In this document: positions 22,065 to 34,461 of the stretch, one piece after another | Numbering within the stretch: the first letter of the stretch is position 1 | Layout: every line of letters begins with the position of its first letter | From: Thinopyrum elongatum | Taxonomy: Eukaryota > Streptophyta > Magnoliopsida > Poales > Poaceae | Reading direction: 5' to 3' | Assembly (NCBI GenBank): GCA_011799875.1 | Contig: CM022300.1 | Coordinates: forward strand, 106,963,201 to 107,027,200 | DNA: 64,000 nt | Program-made: the position numbers and the translations under genes | The notes under the pieces: model-generated | Seen by the model: only the letters and a program-made list of their open reading frames with translations | Databases searched by the model: none | What the model was told of the DNA's origin: nothing

Positions 22065-24832
22065 AGCATCCCCAAGCTTAATTCCTGCTCGTCCTCGAGT
22101 AGGTAAATGATAAAAACAGAATTTTTGATGTGGGATGCTACCTAACATATTTATCCCTGTAATTTTCTTTATTGTGGCATGAATGTTCATATCCATAAGA
22201 TTCAAAACAAAAGTTTAATATTGACATAAAAACAATAATACTTCAAGCATACTAATAAAGCAATCATGTCTTCTCAAAATAACATGGCCAAAGAAAGTTA
22301 TCCCTACAAAATCATATAGTCTGGCTATGCTCCATCTTCGTCACACAAAGTATTAAAATCATGCACAACCCCGATGACAAGCCAATCAATTGTTTCATAC
22401 TTTTGATGTTCTCAAACCTTTTCAACTTTCACGCAATACATGAGCTTGATCCATGGACATAGCACTATAGGTGGAATAGAATATGGTGGTTGTGGAGAAG
22501 ACAAAAGGAAGGAGATAGTCTCACATCAACTAGGTGTATCAACGGGCTATGGAGATGCCCATCAATAGATATCAATGTCAGTGGGTAGGGATTGCCATGC
22601 AATGGATGCACTAGAGCTATAAGTTTATGAAAGCTCAAAAAGAAACTAAGTGGGTGTGCATCCAACTTGCTTGCTCACGAAGACCTAGGGCAATTTGAGG
22701 AAGCCCATCATTGGAATATACAAGCCAAGTTCTATAATGAAAAATTCCCACTAGTATATGAGAGTGATAACATAGGAGACTCTCTATCATGAAGATCATG
22801 GTGCTACTTTGAAGCACAAGTGTGGAAAAAGGATAGTAGCATTGCCCCTTCTCTCTTTTCTCTCATTTTTTTGTTTGGCTTCTTTGGCCTCCTTTTTTTT
22901 GTTGGCTTATTTGGCCTCTTTTATTTTGTTCCTCACATGGGGCAATGCTCTAATAATGAAGATCATCACACTTTTATTTACTTACATCTCGATACTTAGA
23001 ACAAAATATGACTCTATATGAATGCCTCCGGCGGTGTACCAGGATGTGCAATGATCTAGCGTAGCAAATGACATCAAAAAACGGACAAGCCATGTAAACA
23101 TCATGCTAGCTATCTTACGATCATGCAAAGCAATATGACAATGATGGAGCGTGTCATAATAAAACGGAACGGTGAAAAGTTGCATGGCAATATATCTCGG
23201 AATGGCTATGGAAATGCCATAATAGGTAGGTATGGTGGCTGTTTTGAGGAAGGTAAAAGGTGGGTGTAAGGCATCGGCGAAAGTTACGTGGTACTATAGA
23301 GGCTAGCAATGGTGGAAGGGTGAGAGTGCTTATATTCCATGGACTCAACATTAATCATAAAGAACTCACATACTTATTGCAAAAATCTATTAGTCATTGA
23401 AACAAAGTACTACGCGCATGCTCCTAGGGGGATAGATTTGTAGGAAAAGACCATCGGTCGTCCCCGACCGCCACTCGTAAGGAAGACAATCAATAAATAC
23501 ATCATGCTCCAACTTCGTTACATAACGGTTCACCATACGTGCATGCTACGGGAATCACAAACTTAAACACATGTATTTCTACAATCCACAATTACTCACC
23601 AGCATGACTCTAATATCACCATCTTTATATCTCAAAACAATCATAAGGAATCAAACTTCTCATAGTATTCAATGCACTTTATATGAGAGTTTTTATTATA
23701 TCCCTCTTGGATGCCTATCATATTAGGACTAAATTTATAACCAAAGCAAATTACCATGCTGTTTAGAGAGACTCTCCAAATAATATAAGTGAAGCATGAG
23801 AGTTCAACAATTTCTATAAAATAAAACCACCGCCGTGCTCTAAAAAGATATAAGTGAAGCACTAGAGCAAAATTGCCTAGCTCAAGAGATATGAGTGAAG
23901 CACATAGAGTATTCTAATAAATCACGATTCATGCGTGTCCCTCTCAAAAGGTGTGTACAGCAAGGATGATTGTGGCAAACTAAAAAGAAAAGACTCATAT
24001 CATACAAGACGCTCCAAGCAAAACACATATCATTTGGTGAATAAAAATATAGCCTCAAGTAAATTTACCGATAGACGAAGATGAAAAAGGGGATGCCTTC
24101 CGGGGCATCCCCAAGCTTAGGCTCTTGGTTGTCCTTGAATATTACCTTGGGGTGCCTTGGGCATCCCCAAGCTTAGGCTCTTGCCACTCCTTGTTCCATA
24201 GTCCATCAAATCTTTACCCAAAACTTGAAAACTTCACAACACAAAACTCAACAGAAACTCGTGAGATCCATTAGTATAAGAAAATAAAATCACCACTTTT
24301 GGTACTGTAGTGAACTCATTCTTTATTTATATTGGTGTAATATCTACTGTATTCCAACTTTTTCATGGTTCATACCCCCCGATACTACTCATAGATTCAT
24401 CAAAATAAGCAAACAACACAAAGAAAACAGAATCTATCAAAAACAGAACAGTCTTCTAAGATCTGAATTGTTCTAATACTTATGTAACTCCAAAAATTCT
24501 GAAAAATTAGGACAACAGACTCAATTTGTATATACATCCTGTGTAAAAATTCAGGGTTTTTCCACTCTCCAGTGAATTATTAAAATTCTGTGACTGGACG
24601 CAAGAGTTTCTGTTTTTCAGCAAGATCAAATCAAATATCACTGTAAGCCATCCCAAAGGTCTTACTTGGCACAAACACTAATTAAAACACCAAGACCCAA
24701 TTACAAAAGAGGTAATAATGAGTATTTTATTCAAAAATAGAAGCAAAACAAAAAATGCAAAAATAAAATTGGGTTGCCTCCCAACAAGCGCTATTGTTTA
24801 ACGCCCTTAGCTAGGCATAAAAACTCATAGAT
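22065..24832. other. Athila element 1 non-coding 3' region
   Basis: There are 2.77 kb with no frame of family relevance where pol should lie. On the element strand the TAAGCTTGGGGATGC purine tract recurs near 24104 and 24166, besides the LTR-proximal copy at 22066. AT-rich, with T-runs near 22865-22900. Confidence 0.7.
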
Positions 24833-26916
24833 CTAGGTATTGTCATCTTTGGTATGCAATCCATAAGTAGCTCTCATAATAGATTCATATGTCAACTTAA
24901 TTTTCTTTCTAGGAAAGTGTTCCATGCCCTTCCTTAACGGAAATTGAAATCTAATGTTTCCTTCTTTCATATCAATAATTGCACCAATCGTTCTAAGGAA
25001 AGGTCTACCAAGAATAATAGGACATGTAGGATTGCAATCTATATCAAGAACAATGAAATCTACGGGCACATAATTCCTATTTGCAACAATAATAACATCA
25101 TTAATCCTTCCCATAGGTTTCTTAATAGTGGAATCTGCAAGATGCAAATTTAAAGAACAATCATCAAATTCATGGAAACCTAACACATCACATAAAGTTT
25201 TTGGAATCGTGGAAACACTAGCACCCAAATCACACAAAGCATAGCACTCATAACCTTTAATATTAATCTTAATAGTAGGTTCCCACTCATCATAAAGTTT
25301 TCTAGGAATAGAAACTTCCAATTCAAGCTTTTCTTCAAAAGATTTCATAATAGCATCAACGATATGTTTAGTAAAAGCTTTATTTTGATTATAAGCATGA
25401 GGAGAATTCAACATGGATTGCAACAAGGAAATACAATCTATCAAAGAACAATTATCATAAATAAAGTCCTTGAAATCCAAAAGAGTGGGTTCATTGCTAC
25501 TTAAAGTTTTGACCTCTCCAATCCCACTTTTATCAATTTTTGCATCAAGATCTATAAACTCCGAATCATTGGGACGCCTTTTAACTAAACTTGACTCATC
25601 TCCAGTCCCATTTTTATCAAGATTTATTTTAGAAAACAAAGATTCAATAGGAGTCACATCAATCACTTTAAGATCTTCATCATTATTTTCACAGAAACTA
25701 GAAGAACACGCTTTCACAAACAAATCTCGCTTAGCACGAATCCTAGCACTTCTTTCTTTACATTCATCAATAGAAATTCTCATAGCTTTTGGAGACTCAT
25801 TAATATCATGCTTGGGTGGAATAGATCTAATTTTCAAAGAATCAATCTCAAGAGAAATTCTATCCACGTTCCTAGCCAAATCATCAATCTTAAGCAATTT
25901 TTCTTCAACCCTAGCATTGAAATTCTTTTGCGAACTAATAAATTCTTTAATATTGTTCTCAAGATCAGAGGGCATATTATTATAATTTCCATAAGAATTG
26001 TTGTAGGAATTAACATAATTATTAGAGGAATTACTAGGAAACGGCCTATGATTAAAATTACCTCTATACGCGTTATTACCAAAATTGTTCCTACGAACAA
26101 AATTCACATCCATAGATTCATTATTGTTCTCAATCAAAGTAGAAAAAGGCATATCATTAGGATCAATAGGAGCACTCTTGCTAGCAAATAATTTCATAAG
26201 TTCATCCATCTTACCACTCAAAACATTAATCTCTTCAATCGCATGCACTTTTTTACTAGTAGAAGATCTTTCGGTATGCCATTGCGAATAATTAACCATA
26301 ATATTATCTAGGAGTTTAGTAGCTTATCCTAAAGTAATTTCCATAAAGTATCTCCCACGGCCGAATCTAAAAGATTTCTAGAAGTAAAATTCAATCCGGC
26401 ATAAATTTTTTATATGATCATCCATAGATTTAAACCATGAGTAGGGCAATTTCGTATCATCAATTTTATCCTCTCCCAAGATTGTGCAACATGTTCATGA
26501 TCAAGTTGCTTAAAATTCATAATATTGTTCCTAAGGGAGATGATCTTAGCGGGAGGAAAATACTTGGAAATAAAAGCATCTTTACACTTATTCCATGAAT
26601 CAATACTATTTTTAGGCAAAGATGAAAACCAAGTTTTAGCACGATCTCGTAGTGAGAACAGAAATAGCTTCAATTTAACAATATCATTATCCACATCTTT
26701 CTTCTTTTGCATATCACACAACTCAACGAAATTATTTAGATGGGATGCGGTATCTTCACTAGGAAGGCCGGAAAATTGATCTTTCATAACAAGATTCAGC
26801 AAAGCGGCATTAATTTCATAAGATTCCGCACTAGTGGTGGGAGCAATCGGAGTACTAATAAAATCATTATTATTAGTATTGGAAAAGTCACACAATTTGG
26901 TATTCTCTTGAGCCAT
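24833..26916 (-). pseudogene. gag-protease of Athila element 1
   Basis: ATG 26916 opens MAQENTKLCDFSNTNNND. The retrotransposon gag domain follows (LKLFLFSLRDRAKTWFSSLP, then CKDAFISKYFPPAK). A stop at 26410-26412 and a one-base loss near 26362 break it. The frame from 26299 continues with an Asn-rich linker, a coiled segment, then a retropepsin-like domain: ALCDLGASVSTIP has the active-site Asp-Leu-Gly, and CPIILGRPFL is the conserved C-terminal motif. It stops at 24833-24835. The protease is intact while gag is broken. No zinc knuckle was seen. Element 2 lacks the gag stop at the matching place, so that stop is local. Confidence 0.85.
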
Positions 26917-27180
26917 CGTGAAAAAGCAAGCAATCTAACACACGAGCAAACAAAAAGCAAATGAAAAAGACGAACGGAAGAAGGGCGAATAAAAAGGCAA
27001 ATCTTTTCGAAAATCGTTTTAGAAGTGGGGGAGAGGAAAATGAGAGGCAAATGGCGAATAATGTAATGCAAGAGATGAGAGTTTTATGATGGGTACTTGG
27101 TATGCTCGACGTAGATCCCTCCAACAACGAAGCTAGAAATTGGCAAGTCAATGAGAGACTAGTCTTGACTTGGCGTAGAT

Positions 27181-27199
27181 CTCCCCGGCAACGGCGCCA
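27181..27199 (-). other. tRNA-Asp primer-binding site, Athila element 1
   Basis: On the element strand TGGCGCCGTTGCCGGGGAG follows the 5' LTR after a short spacer. This is the usual tRNA-Asp primer site of Athila-lineage elements. Confidence 0.85.
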
Positions 27200-27210
27200 G
27201 AAATTCTTCC

Positions 27211-28769
27211 TGCTACTTCTTGAGCTTGCGTTGGTTTTTCCCTTGAAGAGGAAAGGGTGATGCAACAAAGTAGAGGTAAGTATTTCCCTCAGTTAAGAAC
27301 CAAGGTATCAATCCAGTAGGAGAAGAACACGCAAATCACCAATACCTGCACACACAATCAAACACTTGCACCCAACATGATAAAGGGGTTGTCAATCCCT
27401 TCACGGTCACTTGCAAAGGTGAGATCTGATAGAGATAGATAAATAAAAGATAAAATATTTTTGGGTTTTTTGGTATATAGATATGAAAATAAAAGATTGC
27501 AAAATAGTAGATCGGAAACTAATATGATGGAAAATAGACCCCGGGGCCATAGGTTTCACTAGAGGCTTCTCTCATGAAGGCAAATAATACGTTGGGTGAA
27601 CAAATTACTGTCGAGCAATTGATAGAAAAGCGCAAAGTTATGACGATATCCAATTCAATGATTATGCATATAAGCATCATGTCCATGTAAAGTAGACCGA
27701 CTCCTGCCTGCATCTACTACTATTACTCCACACAACGACCGCTATCCAGCATGCATCTAGAGTATTAAGTTCATAAAGAACGGAGTAATGCCTTAAGTAA
27801 GATGACATGATGTAGAGGAATAAACTCAAGCAATATAATGAAAACCCCATCTTTTTATCCTCGATGGCAACAATTGCAATACGTGTCTCGCTACCCCTAC
27901 TTTGTCACTTGGTGAAATCACGCAAGATTGAACCCAAAGCTAAGCACCTCTCCCATTGCAAGAAAAACCAATCTAGTTGGCCAAACCAAACCGATAATTC
28001 TAAGAGAAATACAAAGATATCAAATCATGCATAAAAGAATTCAGAGAAGATTCAAATAATATTCATAGATAAGTTGATCATAAATCCACAATTCATCAGA
28101 TCTCGACAAACACACCGCAAAAGAAGTTTACATCAGATAGATCTCCAGGAACATAGAGGAGAACATGGTATTGAGAATCAAAGAGAGAGAAGAAGCCATC
28201 TAGCTACTAGCTATGGACCCGTAGGTCTGTGGTAAACTACTCACGCTTCATTGGAAGGGCAATAAGGTTGATGTAGAAGCCCTCCATGATCGATTCCCCC
28301 TCCAGCAGGATGCCGGAAAAGGCCCCAAGATGGGATCTCACGGGAACAGAAGGTTGCAGCGGTGGAAAAGTGTTTTCGTGGATGCTTCTGGTGGTTCTGG
28401 AATATATGTGAATATATAGGAGGAAGATCTAGGTCAGGGAGTCACCGAGGGGCCCACAAGGTAGGGGGGCGCGCCCTCCACCCTCGCCGCCACCTCGTGG
28501 CTCTTCTGACTTGGACTCCAAGTCACCTGGGTGTCTTCTGGTCCAAGAAAAATCATCGTGAAGTTTTATTCTGTTTGGACTCCGGTTGGTATTCCTTTTC
28601 TGCGAAGCTCAAAAACAAGGAAAAAACAGAAACTGGCACTGGGCTCTAGATTAATAAGTTAGTCCCCAAAATAATATAAAATAGCATATTAATGCATATA
28701 AAACATCCAAAACAGATAATATAATAGCATGGAACAATCAAAAATTATAGATACATTGGAGACGTATCA
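27211..28769 (-). repeat. Athila element 1, 5' LTR
   Basis: It is 1,559 bp and very similar to 20507-22064; the few differences visible by eye suggest a fairly young insertion. The left boundary TGCTACTTCTTGAG and right boundary GACGTATCA match the other LTR. Confidence 0.9.
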
Positions 28770-31700
28770 GGCCAACTGTTGGTCGAGATCAGCCTTGGCA
28801 GTAGATGCAGTGGCAAGATCGTCAGCAAGCTTCTTCAGTTGGGTGGTGGAGTCAGCAGTAAGAGCATCCAGGGCTGCCTTATGCTTCTCCTCCTGCTTCT
28901 TGGTACGCTTTTGGACGAGGGCTTCCAGTTCATCGTCTTTGGCGCGGAGAGTGGCCCCGAGGTTCTCCTCCCGGGAAGAGATTCTCTGCTCCTTGTCGTC
29001 CAGAAGCACTGTGCGTTCCGCCAGGCGAGCTTCTCGGGCGGCGACATCCTCTTTCGCCATGGAGATCATCTCGTGTTGTCGCAAGAGGACTTGGAACTGC
29101 TTGCCGTGCCACTCCCGCAGCTCGTTGCCCTTGTCCCTTAGCTTCTAGTCAACACTGTTGGCGGAATTACGCTGCTCCTTGAGTACCTGCCACTTCTGGC
29201 CGTACCAGTTCTGCATTTCCTTGATGCCCGCCACCATGGGCTCCAGAAAGGACAGGTCCAAGACTGCATCGGTAGAGCCATCGGTCTCTCCGATTTGCTG
29301 AGACAGGGGTGCCATGATATGCTGGATCTTTTTGTCTAGTTCTGCACTCGCAGTTGCCGAAGAACCGGGGGTTCCGAGACCAGGTTGGGCTAGCACTAAT
29401 GCCAGTTGGCTTGAGGTTGGCTGCGGGATCCCAGCCGAGGTGCCAAATGATGGAGGAGGGCTCATGGTTTGAAGGGGGATTTTCTCCTCAACCAACATCC
29501 CCGATCCTGATGCACTGCCAGGGGCCTGCCCTGCCTCCTGCGGGGGCTCCTGGGCGTCCCCGGCAGCGTGTTCTTGCCCCTCCATGGCAGCAATTTTGGC
29601 GGCTTCCTCGGCATCGTCTTTCCCGATGCTGGCCACCTCCTCCAACAACTCGGGCTCCTCGGCCAATGGTACTGCAAGCAAGAGCAAACGAGCAATCATG
29701 AGGGGGAAGAAACATTGGAAGACCAAGAACTTGGAACAAGATTATAAAGGAAAAACAAATAAGTTACCGGGGGTTGTCTGCCGTGGAGGATCTTCATTTT
29801 CCCCGGCAACGTCAATTGCCGGGACATGGACACCACCCCCCCGGTAACTATGGTGTCGACTTGGGCAGAGCCTTCCGTGGGAGTCTCTGTCAGGGTCCCT
29901 TCGCCTCGGCCAACAGGCGGAGTGGGCCCCTCCTGGGAGGCCCCATCCTGGGAGGCCCCTTCCTGGGTAGACTCCCCCTCTTCTCTGATTGGAGATGGGG
30001 AGTGCTCTTCTGCATCGTCTTTGGCAGGGGCACTCAGTCCCGTGCCTTCGCAACGAGGGCTGGGCTGGGGGCTTGCCACTGGATCATTCGTGCTGCTCCC
30101 CGCCTGACCTGTGCCTCCCAGGGACCCCGGTGGCTCCGCATGCCTGAGCCGCTTGGCTCGGTGGATGAGGGTCTCCTCCTCCTCTTCCCTTTCAAAGGCA
30201 GCAAGCAAGATTGAATTAGCAAACCAACGAGTATGCTAGACTCAGATGAGAACGGAGAATATTGTTCTTACTCCGAGTCCATGAGCATGGAGCCCAGCTC
30301 GAACTCCATGGGTGGCGGAGGCGCTCTGCCTCTCTTCAGGACCGGGGGAATAGTACTCCCCGGTAACTTCAAGTCCTGCTTGGGTGGAGGGATCTCCGGT
30401 GAAGACGAGCTGCTCGAAGAGCTCGAATCTGACTGGGAGCTCGAGTCGCCCCCTGTGACTGCCGGTCGCTTGGCGGGAGGTGTCTTGGCCTCGGAAAGGC
30501 GAGAGGAATGCCGGCGCTCCACCTCCGCCCCGTCGCTTTTGGAGGCCATCTTTTTTACCTTCTTGGCGGGCCCGGGGGCTGGGGCGGCTGCTCCTCGGCC
30601 GGGCCGCCTGCGCGGACGGGGTTCCAGATCCGATTCAGGGGCCTGAGGACCCACGGCAAGCCACTCCTCCCCAGGCTACGCCACCTCCACGGTGTCGTCC
30701 TCTTGCTGAGCTCCCGCTGCCGCAGCGTACAGAGCCTCAATCCCGGCAGGTTCATCCCCAGTAGGATCATCCTTGGCAGCCCCTTCCTTGACTCGCCCTT
30801 CATTCCTGCCGTGGGTAACCCTTTCGCTTTCTGCTTCCTCCTTCTCTTCCTCCTCCCCTCTTCTGGCCCTTGCTTTTCTGGCGGCCCAGAGCGCTCTGTC
30901 CTCCTCAATCCGCTTCATGATGAACGCCGCCTCTGCCTTGGAGGTGCACTTGAACATGTTGGTCTCCACCCTGGTAGCCCTTTCCTCTAGGAAGGAGAAC
31001 CACTTGATCTCATCGTCGAGTTCGGGTAATTGCCAATCGCCCGCAACCCCATGAGCGTTGCAATCTGGCATCCATTTCAGAATCTGGTCCCGGGCGGAGT
31101 TGATGTTCAACGAAACAACACTTGTTGGCAATTTGAACGGCCCAAGGCTACCGAACAGCTGTTCGCACAACCAACCATGGCCATAGACCGACGAGTTGTT
31201 GGACAAACCCGGGTACAGTCGCATCCTGTCCCCGACCTCCCCATACAACCAAGCAAACCTGTCCCTTTTCTGCAAAGGCGCGATGCGGCGTCGGAGGAAA
31301 TTGGCCCCCACCTGCTTGATGGTTAACCTGACGGCCTTGAGAAGGATGATCCTGTTCAATGCCGGGCGGAGCCTGTCGTCGGTGAGGCCCACCTCCCTCC
31401 AATCGTTGCTGTGCACGATACACTTTGTCCGTGCCTGGCAGAAGTCTGGGGCTTCCGCGTCCTGAATCCAACACCAGTCTGCCCTCCATTCTTCCAACCT
31501 GTCGTGCTGTTGCCCCGGTAGATAATCCCAGGTTTCCCTCACCACCTGAGGGATCCATCTTACATTTCCCGAGCGGTGAGCCTTGTTTTCCACTCGTGGG
31601 ACGAAGAAGTGCCGAAACAGATCTACATTGGGGGCGACCCCGACAAAGTTCTCACACAAGTGGGCAAAAATCGGCATGCACGCCATCGCATTTGGTGTGA

Positions 31701-32062
31701 AGTCCAGAAGGTGGAATCCATACACCATCATCATCGCTTACAAAGAAATCGGAGAAAGGGGGACAAAGGCCGTAGAAGAAGTACGCACAGAAAAACCGGT
31801 ATGAATTCGGCGGACTTTCTTCCCCCTCCGGCAAGACCACGGGTGCCCCATGCCCTTTTGGGACTTTCGTCCCCCACATATACCCATACCTTGCGACCAA
31901 GGTGTCCTCATCCAAGCTTGACAGGGAGAAGACCACGTCTCCCTGCCGCTTCTTGTCCAACTCCGCCGCTCTCCTTTTTTTCCCCTCTGCGGCTACCGTC
32001 TTCGCAGCGGTCGCCTGCTTCCCCTTGTCGACGACAGTCTTCCTTCCCATCCTTATGGGCAA

Positions 32063-32441
32063 TGAGGGAATGGGGGATCAGATGAGACAAATGAGAGCGA
32101 GAATGGGTGCGGAGCGACTGCGTGGCTAGAGGAAGAAGATGATGGCCGGAGAAACAGGTGTGAATGAGCCGCACCCCTTCACGTTTTTCCTCTTTATGGG
32201 GAACGAGCGTGAAGAAAGGGGCGACTCTTCGCAACTTTCCCTCAGAAAGTTACCGTTTTACATTAACTACTACAGTCCCACGACACCACGACCTGCGGTA
32301 ATTACGCGGAGTGGACGTTGGTCAGTTGGTCATCATGACGAACCGCTGCACGCGCAACGTTCCCTCGGCACGTGTGTGTGCACTATTTGGGGCCTAACCC
32401 AACGTGCCCGGCGACACGTATGGCTTAGGCCCGGGGGCTTC
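32063..32441 (-). promoter_or_regulatory. Probable promoter/leader of the antisense ORF
   Basis: It lies between the antisense start codon (32062) and the inner edge of the 3' LTR. A CCATAAAGAGG motif on the minus strand near 32195 could be a weak TATA box. The purine-rich edge, CCCGGGGGCTTC, at 32429-32441 is the likely sense-strand polypurine tract. No gene is visible here. Confidence 0.35.
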
Positions 32442-32860
32442 TGTCAGGGTACACAAACAGGGGTGTGTGTTTCCCCTGACTTGTGCACGAACGGCAGGCC
32501 TCCACCACAACAGCGCCAAGTTTCCAGGACGAGGCCAAGCCGAAGAGACAGCTCTTTGAGAAGTCAAAGGGTGGATCAAGGAGACCAAGACCAACCAAGT
32601 GAGCAAGGTATCACTGAGGAAAAACCTCCCTTGCCGGGCAGGCGAGCCTGGCGGTGTCAAGGTCACCCAAAGAACAAGTCTCAAGACTCCCCCGGCAGGC
32701 TTGCTGGGGACGTCGAGGGCGGACTTCCCCGCCAAAGCTCCACCGCTCCACCTCACAACAACGCAAGTCACCTATCGGTGCGGTGTCGAGCCCCCAAGTG
32801 ATTAAGTGGCTGTTATTTGGCACGTGGCAGCCATTTCCGAGGAAGATTACTCCTGTGTGA
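32442..32860 (+). repeat. Element A 3' LTR, first part
   Basis: It starts TGTCAGGGTACAC, with one transition from the 5' LTR in the first nine bases. It is interrupted by Athila element 2 at TGTGA (32856-32860). The continuation, CCCCCGTCCGGACGCGTG, is at 41210-41255 and stops abruptly at the junction with duplicated CACTA sequence. Confidence 0.9.
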
Positions 32861-34461
32861 TGCTACTTCTTGAGCTTGCGTTGGTTTTTCCCTTGAAGAG
32901 GAAAGGGTGATGCAACAAAGTAGAGATAAGTATTTCCCTCAGTTTGAGAACCAAGGTATCAATCCAGTAGGAGACAACGCAGAAATCGCCGAATACCTGC
33001 ACAAACAATCAAACAACTTGCACCCAACGCGATAAAGGGGTTGTCAATCCCTTCACGGTTATTTGCAAAAGTGAGATCTGATAGAGATAGATAAACGATA
33101 AAGTAAATATTTTTGGTATTTTTGTTTTATAGATTGGAAAGTAAAAGATTGCAAAATAGTAGATAGAAAACTTGTATGATGAAAAGTAGAAGATTATATG
33201 ATGGAAAATAGACCCGGGGGCCATAGGTTTCACTAGAGGCTTCTCTCAAGATAGAAAATAATACGGTGGGTGAACAAATTACTGCCGAGCAATTGATAGG
33301 AAAGCGCAAAGTTATGACGATATCTAAGGCAATGATCGTGAATATTGGCATCACGTCCGTGTCAAGTAGACCAAAACGATTCTGCATCTACTACTATTAC
33401 TCCACACATCGACCGCTATCCAGCATGAATCTAGAGTATTAAGTTCATAAAGAACGGAGTAATGCATTAAGTAAGATGACATGATGTAGAGGAATTAACT
33501 CAAGCAATATGATGAAAACCCCATCTTTTTATCCTCGATGGCAACAATACAATACGTGCCTTGCTGCCCCTACTGTCACTGGGAAAGGACACCTCAAGAT
33601 TGAACCCGAAGCTAAGCACTTCTCCCATTGCAAGAAAAACTAATCTAGTTGGCCAAACCAAACCGATAGTTCGAAGAGAATTACAAAGATATCAAATCAT
33701 GCATATAAGAATTCAGAGAAGATTCAAATAATATTCATAGATAAGCTGATCATAAATCCACAATTCATCGGATCTCGGCAAACACACCGCAAAAAAGTAT
33801 TACATCGAATAGATCTCCAAGAACATCAAGGAGAACATGGTATTGAGAATCAAAGAGAGAGAAGAAGCCATCTAGCTACTAGCTATGGACCCATAGGTCT
33901 GTGATAAACTACTCACGCTTCATCGGAAGGGCAATAGGGTTGATGTAGAAGCCCTCCGTGATTGAATCCCCCTTCGGCAGGGTGCCGGAAAAGGTCCCTA
34001 GATGGGATCTCACGGGTACAGAAGGTTGCGGCGGTGGAAAAGTCTTTTCGTGGATGCCTCTGTTGGTTTGGGGATATATGAGTATATATAGGTGAAAGAA
34101 TTAGGTCAGGAGGTGCACGAGGGGCCCACAAGGGTGGGGGGCGCGCCCTACCCCCTGGGCGCGCCCTCCGTCCTTGTGGCCGCCTCGTGGCTCCTCCGAC
34201 TTCATCTCCAAGTCTCCTGGTTTCCTTTTGGTCCAAGAAAAATCATCGCGAAAGTTTTATTCCGTTTGGACTCCGTTTGGTATTCCTTTTCTGCGAAACT
34301 CAAAAACAAGGAAAAAAACAGAAACTGGCACTGGGCTCTAGGTTAATAGGTTAGTCCCAAAAATAATATAAAATAGCATATTAATGCATATAAAACATCC
34401 AAAACAGATAATATAATAGCATGGAACAATCAAAAATTATAGATACATTGGAGACGTATCA
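32861..34461 (-). repeat. Athila element 2, 3' LTR
   Basis: It is bounded by TGCTACTTC and GACGTATCA and is nearly identical to 39605-41204. The polypurine tract AAGCTTGGGGATGC lies just inside at 34462. Confidence 0.9.

Larger units (their letters stand above)
20507..28769 (-). mobile_element. Nested Athila-type element 1 (gag-protease only)
   Basis: It lies in minus orientation. Its LTRs are 20507-22064 and 27211-28769, with a GGCCA target duplication at 20502-20506 and 28770-28774. The internal part is 5,146 bp, with a PBS for tRNA-Asp, gag and protease and no reverse transcriptase, RNase H or integrase. The LTR ends read TGATACGTCTCC and AAGAAGTAGCA on the element strand, in the style of the Sabrina/WHAM group (family name from memory). 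Insertion disrupted the antisense ORF of element A. Confidence 0.92.
19849..32062 (-). pseudogene. Antisense ORF of element A (putative gypsy-type transposon domain + coiled coil)
   Basis: It starts at ATG 32062 (MPIRMGRKTV) and ends at TAA 19849-19851. The N-terminal part has FFCAYFFYGLCPPFSDFF, a one-base shift near 31725, then GFHLLDFTPNAMACMPIFAH and FRHFFVPRVE, matching the putative gypsy-type transposon domain (PF04195) of plant Gypsy accessory ORFs. Next come an acidic/Arg region (to 30676, TAG at 30676-30678), a proline/Ser-rich exon to about 30268, introns near 30267-30200 and 29760-29670, and a Pro/Gly-rich exon. A coiled coil (AREARLAERTVLLDDKEQR) follows from about 29084, after TAG 29145-29147. 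The nested element 20507-28769 splits the coiled coil at DQQLA/KLTEELAGS; the frame resumes exactly when it and one target copy are ignored. A frameshift lies near 20030. Function unknown. Confidence 0.75.

Noticed and set aside
25470..25985. 171-codon plus-strand frame within Athila element 1
   Set aside because: It is the reverse of the gag-protease coding region, and its homologue in element 2 is broken at unrelated places.
29354..30214. Several plus-strand frames over the antisense gene
   Set aside because: They are mirror frames of the GC-rich antisense coding sequence. The minus-strand reading has coiled-coil and splice logic; these have none.
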